Source of the DNA: DAIRET01 sp036795455
Lineage (GTDB): Bacteria; Bacteroidota; Ignavibacteria; Ignavibacteriales; Ignavibacteriaceae
Length of the DNA stretch: 6,682 bases
Direction: 5' to 3'
NCBI GenBank assembly: GCA_036795455.1
Contig: DAIRET010000162.1
Location: 1 to 6,682 of the forward strand
Part shown: positions 1 to 5,600 of the stretch, piece by piece
Position numbering within the stretch: the first letter of the stretch is position 1
Layout of the letters: every line of letters starts with the position of its first letter
Notes under the pieces: generated by a model
The model's database searches: none
What the model saw: the letters and a program-made list of their open reading frames with translations, nothing else
What the model was told of the DNA's origin: nothing
Program-made: the position numbers and the translations under genes

Positions 1-594
1 GGCGACCCGGACAACGCAAAAAAGAATTACGAACGCGCCAGCACCTGGAAGGATATATTTCGACTCCGGGGTATATATCATTACATAATCGTCCTGGGCT
101 TCAATACAAATAACATCGTTTACCGGAACGATAAAAATTTTCTGTCCGTCTTTTATTACTATCCTTTCGATATATTCGGGTAATAGCGGAAAGTTTTCCT
201 GGATATTCTGAATGGGTTCGTTCTGTTTCGCAGAAAGTTTGATGAGAAGTTTTGTTATCGCTTCATCAAAGCGGGCTTCAGAATACGGTTTGAGAAGGTA
301 ATCCACAGCATTGACTTCAAAAGCTTTTATTGCATACTGGTCATAAGCAGTTGTAAAAATAACAGAAGGAATATTATCAAGAATTTCAAGCATCTCGAAA
401 CCAGTAAGTTTCGGCATCTGAACATCAAGAAATAGGATATCCGGCTTTAATTCGTTTATCTGTTTAAATCCTTCAAATCCGTTTGAGCACTCGGCTAATA
501 AATCTATCTGCGAATACTTGCCGAGATATTTCTTTATAATTTCCCGGGCTAACGTTTCATCATCAACAATAATAGCTGTTAATTTTTTGTCCAT
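1..594 (-). CDS. LytTR-family response regulator (3' end cut off by window edge)
   Basis: This is a cytoplasmic two-component response regulator and the likely phosphorylation target of the histidine kinase encoded 9 bp upstream. An N-terminal receiver domain (residues about 5-120) shows the acidic pair D11-D12, the phosphoacceptor D57 in FLDVQMP, the TTAYD switch region (81-85) and the invariant lysine in LLKP (K102). After a linker, a LytTR DNA-binding domain begins near residue 143 and includes the typical DVICIEAQDDYVMIY stretch (160-174). Such regulators are usually about 240-250 residues; 198 codons lie in the window, so the last ~50 are missing. The final ~16 visible residues do not look like LytTR (expected: a helix-forming segment leading to an F-x-R-x-H-R/N-S motif). 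The start is the ATG at 592-594; no strong ribosome binding site precedes it, so translational coupling to the kinase gene is likely. The family is clear; the target genes are not known. Confidence 0.9.
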   Translation of the reverse strand, partial: MDKKLTAIIVDDETLAREIIKKYLGKYSQIDLLAECSNGFEGFKQINELKPDILFLDVQMPKLTGFEMLEILDNIPSVIFTTAYDQYAIKAFEVNAVDYLLKPYSEARFDEAITKLLIKLSAKQNEPIQNIQENFPLLPEYIERIVIKDGQKIFIVPVNDVICIEAQDDYVMIYTPESKYILPGAGAFVILFCVVRVA

Positions 595-603
595 TCAAAG
601 TAG

Positions 604-1638
604 TTAATTATTTGTAACCGGAATATATAAAACTACCCTGAAATAATTAGTTCCTTTTTCTATTTTAATAAGGTTGCTTTGATCATAAATAAGTTTAAGC
701 CGCTCGTTAATATTCACAAGCCCCACTCCTTCCCCTTTGCTATTTCTCAATGGTGCTTCTTCAACGTTATTTTCAACTGCAATTCTCATATAACCGTTTT
801 CAAAGTTACCTTTCATCGAAATCGTAATGTTCTCCAGCGCATCATATACACCATATTTTATTGCGTTCTCAAACAACGGCTGTAGGATCATGTTCGGCAC
901 TTCCATATTGAATAAACTATCATTCACTTCTTCTAAATAATTAAATTTATCCCCGAAGCGAATTTTTTCGATTGCAAGATACCTTCTTACGTTTGTTATC
1001 TCCTCTGAAAGCGTATTCATTTTCCTATTATTATTTGAAAGAGTGTAACGCAGAAAATCAGCAAGTTTTATAGTCATTTCTCTCGCTTTTTCGGGGTCTA
1101 TACTTGTGAGTGCTGCAATTGAGTTTAAGGAATTGAAGATGAAGTGAGGATTTATCTGGAATTTAAGGGATTTGATTTCGGCTTCAGTAATCAAATTCTT
1201 TAATTCTGCTTCGTGAAGTACCTTTGTACGGTAGTTCTTATAATAAATAATAAGATAGCTAATCGCCGTAATTAAAAAGAATATAAGAAGTCCGAAAATA
1301 AATCGAAGAATAAGTGAATCGTAAAAAAATGCCGTTGATGTAATAAACTCATCTGCAATATATTCGAAAAAGAAGTAAGTAAGAATTATCCACAGAAAAG
1401 TGATAATCAAACTTGCAACAGTATGCCCGGCGATGAATTTGATTAATCCGAATTGGCTTAACTCAATAAATTTAGCATAGTACTTGAATCCTGAAGAAAT
1501 CGAACCGAAAAAAAGTACAGTAATTATCGAATCAATTACAGCATAATGCCAGTCTATTTTCAGTAAAAGATTCAAAAACAGAAACAAAGCTACTGCCGCT
1601 ATTATTCCCGGGATAATTATTTTGATTAGGTTTTTCAT
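604..1638 (-). CDS. LytS/YehU-type sensor histidine kinase (His_kinase family) with four membrane helices
   Basis: This inner-membrane sensor kinase would autophosphorylate on histidine and pass the phosphate to the adjacent LytTR regulator. Four hydrophobic helices fill the N-terminal part (about 4-27, 33-50, 66-91 and 109-134). No sizeable extracytoplasmic domain exists, only loops of under 20 residues, which points to intramembrane sensing or a partner protein as sensor. A charged helical linker (135-160) leads to the family signature QINPHFIFNSLN with phosphoacceptor H165. The ATPase domain shows the N box QPLFENAIKYG (253-263, N258) and the glycine-rich box GEGVGLVNINERL (302-314). At 344 residues it is full length for this family. 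The ATG at 1636-1638 is directly preceded by an in-frame GTG (1639-1641), so the start could be one codon longer; neither has a clear ribosome binding site. It lies between the LiaF-like gene and the regulator on the same strand. Confidence 0.93.
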   Translation of the reverse strand: MKNLIKIIIPGIIAAVALFLFLNLLLKIDWHYAVIDSIITVLFFGSISSGFKYYAKFIELSQFGLIKFIAGHTVASLIITFLWIILTYFFFEYIADEFITSTAFFYDSLILRFIFGLLIFFLITAISYLIIYYKNYRTKVLHEAELKNLITEAEIKSLKFQINPHFIFNSLNSIAALTSIDPEKAREMTIKLADFLRYTLSNNNRKMNTLSEEITNVRRYLAIEKIRFGDKFNYLEEVNDSLFNMEVPNMILQPLFENAIKYGVYDALENITISMKGNFENGYMRIAVENNVEEAPLRNSKGEGVGLVNINERLKLIYDQSNLIKIEKGTNYFRVVLYIPVTNN

Positions 1639-1689
1639 CACAATCCGTTTTTTATTAAGGTTTCATATCCCTGTAAGCCCGGTTGAAAG

Positions 1690-2409
1690 TTAAAAGCTCT
1701 TAACCTCACCTCCGCCAAAAATAATTGTACCTCTTATTATAAGGCTTCTATCCGGGTTACCAGGTTCCGAGATAAACCTTCTGTTTTTAGATGAAAAGCC
1801 ACCGAAAATAGGAACTACATCAACAATTACATGCCAATCCCGGGGGACAAAAATCGTGGTACCACCGAACATTAAACGTAAATCGATCACATTTTCGCCG
1901 GGAGCTAATTTGCAGTCGGTTAAATAGATTTCAGAACCGCCGAAAATTGCCGTAATATTTCCGCCCTGAAAGTTTTCCGAGACAAAATATTTTTCTCCTC
2001 CGCCAAAAATTGCCATATCATCTATTTTATCTTTTTCAACCTTCTCCCGTTTTATGTTGAACATATCGCTATCAAAATGTTTATGTCTTACTTTTGAACG
2101 AAACATGATATTAAAACCTATAAACAATAATACAAGCGGAATCGCTATATCCCCGAAAGAAACGCCTTCGACAAATTTCGTTCCTAACCATATACCGCCG
2201 ATAATTATTAATGAAATACCGAATCCCTTTCTATTAGAATTGATAAGGCTTATCAACCCGATCAATATTAATAAAGCCGGGAAACTGAATATGTGCCGCG
2301 GCAGGTTAAGATCTGCTATGTTCAAGTTATCGAGCAAAAACATTGCCCCTAAAAAAAGGAAAATAATTCCTACTATCATTCTGGTTGTGGAATTTTTCAT
2401 TTCCGACAT
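1690..2409 (-). CDS. LiaF-like membrane protein (cell-wall stress response family)
   Basis: This is a membrane protein with four hydrophobic segments (about 10-26, 40-56, 63-76 and 88-103), a charged linker (104-130) and a C-terminal beta-rich domain of the LiaF/DUF2154 type. The C-terminal domain carries five FGG motifs at residues 135, 156, 181, 202 and 231, each following hydrophobic beta-strand residues, as in repeating-strand folds. In Firmicutes, LiaF inhibits the LiaS kinase until the envelope is disturbed; a similar role towards the kinase encoded about 51 bp downstream is an inference from gene order. Length (239 residues) is normal for LiaF-like proteins. The start is the ATG at 2407-2409, supported by a GAGG seven bases upstream. 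It is the first gene of the presumed operon and has a candidate promoter and regulator site upstream. The exact subfamily is uncertain. Confidence 0.85.
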   Translation of the reverse strand: MSEMKNSTTRMIVGIIFLFLGAMFLLDNLNIADLNLPRHIFSFPALLILIGLISLINSNRKGFGISLIIIGGIWLGTKFVEGVSFGDIAIPLVLLFIGFNIMFRSKVRHKHFDSDMFNIKREKVEKDKIDDMAIFGGGEKYFVSENFQGGNITAIFGGSEIYLTDCKLAPGENVIDLRLMFGGTTIFVPRDWHVIVDVVPIFGGFSSKNRRFISEPGNPDRSLIIRGTIIFGGGEVKSF

Positions 2410-2416
2410 GATTCAT

Positions 2417-2420
2417 CCTC
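2417..2420 (-). promoter_or_regulatory. Ribosome binding site of the LiaF-like gene
   Basis: Read on the minus strand, GAGG lies seven bases before the ATG at 2409. This supports that start, and it is the only clear Shine-Dalgarno site among the three minus-strand genes. Confidence 0.6.
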
Positions 2421-2443
2421 AATTAAGTTAAAAAATAACAGTC

Positions 2444-2475
2444 GAAATTTATGAAAATCAAGTTGCTTGTGTTAA
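2444..2475 (-). promoter_or_regulatory. Candidate promoter of the LiaF-like/kinase/regulator operon
   Basis: On the minus strand, TTAACA (2475 to 2470) resembles a -35 element, and TAAATT (2451 to 2446) lies 18 bp further on as a possible -10. The second element also reads TAAATTTC, one mismatch from the Bacteroidota -7 consensus TAnnTTTG, but no TTTG sits at the matching -33 distance. A start near 2438 would give a leader of about 30 bases. The call rests on motif matching in AT-rich DNA, so it is tentative; the adjoining direct repeat at 2481-2510 strengthens it. Confidence 0.35.
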
Positions 2476-2535
2476 AAAAAATCGGTGAAAGTGTGAAAAA
2501 CATCGGTGAACAAAAAAAACCAAAAAAAATGAAAA
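2474..2535. other. Series of A-tracts, possible intrinsically curved DNA
   Basis: A-runs occur at 2474-2481, 2488-2490, 2496-2500, 2512-2519, 2522-2529 and 2532-2535. Their centres are spaced about 8-12 bp apart except for one larger step of about 17 bp. Near-helical spacing of A-tracts on one strand favours a static bend. The tracts interleave with the direct repeat between the two divergent promoters. High A content alone could explain part of this. Confidence 0.35.
2481..2510. promoter_or_regulatory. Direct repeat with LytTR-site geometry: two exact 9-bp copies, 12-bp spacer
   Basis: ATCGGTGAA occurs exactly at 2481-2489 and again at 2502-2510, giving a 21-bp period or two helical turns. 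LytTR regulators such as AgrA bind pairs of 9-bp direct repeats separated by 12-13 bp, usually just upstream of a -35 element. Here the nearer copy ends about 5 bp before the candidate -35 of the operon encoding a LytTR regulator. The repeat is seen directly; that this regulator binds it is an inference. Confidence 0.45.
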
Positions 2536-2540
2536 TTTAA

Positions 2541-2571
2541 TTTGCATTCCATGAACTCATATGTTAGTTTG
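2541..2571 (+). promoter_or_regulatory. Candidate Bacteroidota-type promoter of nrdJ
   Basis: TTTG (2541-2544) is followed after 19 bp by TTAGTTTG (2564-2571). This matches the Bacteroidota pattern TTTG, about 19-21 bp, TAnnTTTG with a single mismatch. Transcription from about 2578 would give a leader of roughly 115 bases. A second, poorer candidate is TTTG at 2606-2609 with TATATTCA at 2625-2632, where the spacing is too short. No cobalamin riboswitch core and no NrdR-box-like palindrome is visible between here and the gene. Confidence 0.4.
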
Positions 2572-2642
2572 GTTATCAAAATTATCAATTAACAATTAGA
2601 TTTTTTTTGTCGCCAACAAATGATTATATTCAAACCGACAAC

Positions 2643-2660
2643 TTGTGAACATGCACACAA
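2643..2660. promoter_or_regulatory. Imperfect 18-bp palindrome in the nrdJ leader, CRP/FNR-like
   Basis: The sequence reads TTGTG-AA-CATG-CA-CACAA, so 14 of 18 positions are symmetric. It matches the CRP-type arrangement TGTGA-N6-TCACA at nine of ten half-site positions (TGTGA, six bases, ACACA). It lies downstream of the better promoter candidate, so a bound protein would more likely repress than activate. As RNA it could instead form a five-pair stem with an eight-base loop. It does not match the NrdR box, whose half-sites face the other way. Confidence 0.3.
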
Positions 2661-2698
2661 AAAAGTTTTTTTTAGGAGGAGATAAAACAAAATTATGA
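2651..2698 (+). other. Possible 15-codon leader reading frame overlapping the nrdJ start
   Basis: An ATG at 2651-2653 opens a frame of 15 sense codons (MHTKKFFLGGDKTKL). Its TGA at 2696-2698 overlaps the nrdJ ATG at 2695-2697 as ATGA, the usual layout for translational coupling. The AGGAGG at 2674-2679 lies inside this frame. The leader ATG sits at the centre of the 2643-2660 palindrome and has no clear ribosome binding site. Short frames are common by chance in such DNA, so translation is unproven. Confidence 0.2.
2674..2679 (+). promoter_or_regulatory. Strong but distant ribosome binding site of nrdJ
   Basis: A perfect AGGAGG directly follows a run of eight T. It lies 15 bases before the ATG at 2695, where 5-9 is usual. 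No in-frame ATG, GTG or TTG lies closer, because an in-frame TAA occurs at 2683-2685. The family-typical N-terminus (MKIKRYFT) confirms the ATG at 2695. The long spacing is unusual. Confidence 0.6.
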
Positions 2699-5600
2699 AA
2701 ATAAAAAGATACTTTACAGAAGCAGGGAGCGACCCATTATCATCATTCAAGTTTGAAAAAAGAATAAGTGAAATACGAAATCCCGACGGTTCAACGGTTT
2801 TTAAAATGGATGACGTATTGGTACCAAATCAATGGTCGCAAGTTGCAACTGATATTATTGCACAAAAGTATTTTCGAAAAGCGGGAATTCCCAAGCTAAC
2901 TAAAAAGAAAAGTGAAGAAGGTGTACCTGTATGGCTACAGGCATCCGAACCGGATAACGAGAATTTAGAAAAATTACCTGAAAAAGAGAGACATACTCAC
3001 GAGTGCGATTCAAAACAAGTTTTTCATAGATTAGCAGGATGCTGGACTTACTGGGGATGGAAGGGAAATTATTTCGATTCGGAAGAAGATGCGAAAGCTT
3101 TTTATGATGAATTAATGTTCATGTTTGCCAACCAGATGGCGGCTCCCAACAGTCCGCAATGGTTTAATACGGGATTAAATTGGGCTTACGGAATCACCGG
3201 TCCGGCACAGGGACATTTTTTTGTAGATTATCGAACAGGAAAACTTACAACATCGGAAGATGCTTATACACATCCGCAGCCCCATGCATGCTTTATTCAA
3301 TCAATTAACGATGACCTTGTTAATGAAGGCGGAATAATGGATTTATGGGTTCGTGAAGCCCGTTTGTTTAAATACGGCAGCGGGACAGGTACAAATTTTT
3401 CAGATATACGCGGTAACGACGAACCGTTAAGCGGCGGCGGAAAATCTTCCGGTTTAATGTCATTCTTAAAAATCGGCGACCGCTCAGCAGGTGCAATTAA
3501 ATCCGGTGGAACTACAAGAAGAGCTGCCAAAATGGTATGCCTTGATATGGACCACCCCGACATAGAAGAATTTATAAACTGGAAAGTAACGGAAGAACAG
3601 AAAGTAGCAGCACTTGTAGCAGGCTCCAAATTATGTAATATTCATCTTAACGCAATTATGAAAGCCTGTTATGATGAACACCCGGAGAACGATAGATTCA
3701 ATCCCAAACTTAACCTGAAGCTACAGAAAGCAGTAGCAGAAGCCAGGAAATCCCAGGTCCCGAAAAATTATATCGAACGCGCTATTCATCTTGCTAAACT
3801 CGGTTACAAATTGATTGAATTCCCGGAATACAGCACAGATTGGAATTCTGAATCTTACGTTACAGTATCGGGGCAGAATTCAAATAACTCTATTAGGGTT
3901 ACAAACGATTTTATGAAAGCTGTTGTAAATGACAGCGATTGGAATTTGTACTGGAGAGTTGAAAAGAAAAAAGCAAAAACAGAAAACAGAACACCGAAAC
4001 CGTGTAAAGTTTTAAAAGCTAAAGAACTTTGGGATGAAATTGCTTTCTCTGCATGGTCTTGCGCCGACCCGGGAATCCAGTTTCACACAACAATTAACGA
4101 ATGGCATACATGCCCCAACAGCGGCGAAATCAGAGCTTCAAATCCTTGCAGCGAATATATGTTCCTTGACGATACAGCATGTAATCTTGCATCTCTTAAT
4201 CTTGTCAGTTTTTACGATAAAAAGAGTAACAAGTTTAATATAGAAGCCTTCAGAAGTGCGACACGTATCTGGACAATAGTACTCGAAGTCAGCGTTCTTA
4301 TGGCACAGTTCCCAAGCAGACAGATAGCACAGCTAAGCTACGATTATCGTACTCTCGGTTTAGGCTACGCAAATTTAGGCTCACTGTTAATGCTCCAGGG
4401 AATTCCTTATGATAGCATTGAAGGCTCTTCAATCTGCGGAGCAATCACTGCGATTATGCACATGACGGCTTATGCAACTTCTGCTGAGATGGCAAAGGAA
4501 CATAAACCATTCGCAAAATATGAAATTAATAAAAAAGAAATGTTACGTGTAATCCGCAACCACAAGCGGGCAGCGTACAACGTTCCGAAAGAAGAGTATG
4601 AAGGATTGTCAACTATTCCACTTGGAATAGACCCTAAATTCTGCCCTTCCGATCTTTTAAAAGCCGCCAGAGAGGATGCCGACAGAGCTTTATCTTTAGG
4701 AGAAAAATACGGTTATAGAAATGCACAGGTTACAGTTATTGCACCTACCGGGACAATAGGATTTGTAATGGACTGCGATACAACCGGAGTTGAACCCGAT
4801 TTCGCTCTTGTTAAGTTCAAAAAATTAGCCGGCGGCGGATACTTCAAAATAATTAACCAATCTATACCACCGGCATTGGAAAGACTCGGTTACAATAAAG
4901 ACCAGATTAACGAAATAATCAAATATGCGGTAGGACAGGGAACCCTTGCGGGCTGCCCGTATATTAATTACGAGTCGCTCAAAGCAAAAGGCTTTAATGA
5001 TGAAATTTTAGCAAAGATTGAAAGAGTTTTACCTTCGGTATTTGAATTGGGTTTTGCATTCAATAAATATACAACCGGTGCTGAATTCCTTATCAGAAAA
5101 CTCGGCTTTAAAGAAGAACAAATCAATTCATTTGACTTCGACTTATTAAAAGAACTCGGTTTTTCAAAACAGGAAATTTCGTCCGCAAATGATTATGTAT
5201 GCGGAACAATGACAGTTGAAGGCGCTCCTTTCCTCAAACATGAGCACTACCCGGTTTTCGACTGTGCTAATAAATGCGGTAAAAAAGGAACGCGTTTTAT
5301 CCGTCCGCTTGCACATATAAAAATGATGGCTTCGGCTCAACCGTTTATTTCCGGTGCAATTTCGAAAACTATAAATCTTCCCAACCAGGCTTCTATAGAA
5401 GATATTAAAGATGCTTACATGCTTTCATGGCGGTTCGGCTGTAAAGCAAATGCACTTTACAGGGATTCGTCAAAGCTTTCTCAGCCGCTGAATACAACGG
5501 TAGATGAGGAATTGGAAGCAATAATAGAAGATAAAGACCATAACGATATTGTTAAAGTAGCCGAAAGAATAATTCACCGTTATATTGCTAAAAGAAGAAG

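Noticed and set aside
1..183. Plus-strand open frame from the window edge ending at a TAA at 181-183
   Set aside because: Only its first ~16 codons look protein-like (TPR-type); the rest is antisense to a clear LytTR domain. Treated as a possible chimeric junction, not as a gene.
2054..2431. 125-codon open frame on the plus strand
   Set aside because: It lies antisense to the well-supported LiaF-like gene, has no family resemblance and is explained by the codon pattern of the opposite strand.
2551..2599. Short frames from the ATGs at 2551 and 2561
   Set aside because: They have 13 and 12 codons, no ribosome binding site, and would lie upstream of or across the likely transcription start.
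2659..2673. A-AAA-AAG slippery heptamer followed by a T-run in the leader frame, suggesting programmed -1 frameshifting into nrdJ
   Set aside because: The -1 frame is indeed the nrdJ frame, but it meets a TAA at 2683-2685 before the nrdJ start, so no fusion protein can result.
2643..2673. Intrinsic terminator or attenuator (palindrome followed by T8)
   Set aside because: The stem is only about five mostly weak pairs with an eight-base loop, and the T-run begins five bases after it; too weak to call a terminator.
3297..3629. 110-codon open frame on the minus strand within nrdJ
   Set aside because: It is fully antisense to conserved NrdJ sequence, with no recognisable protein features.
4034..4243. 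69-codon frame on the plus strand inside nrdJ
   Set aside because: It is a shifted frame over the NPCSE catalytic region of nrdJ; no independent evidence supports it.
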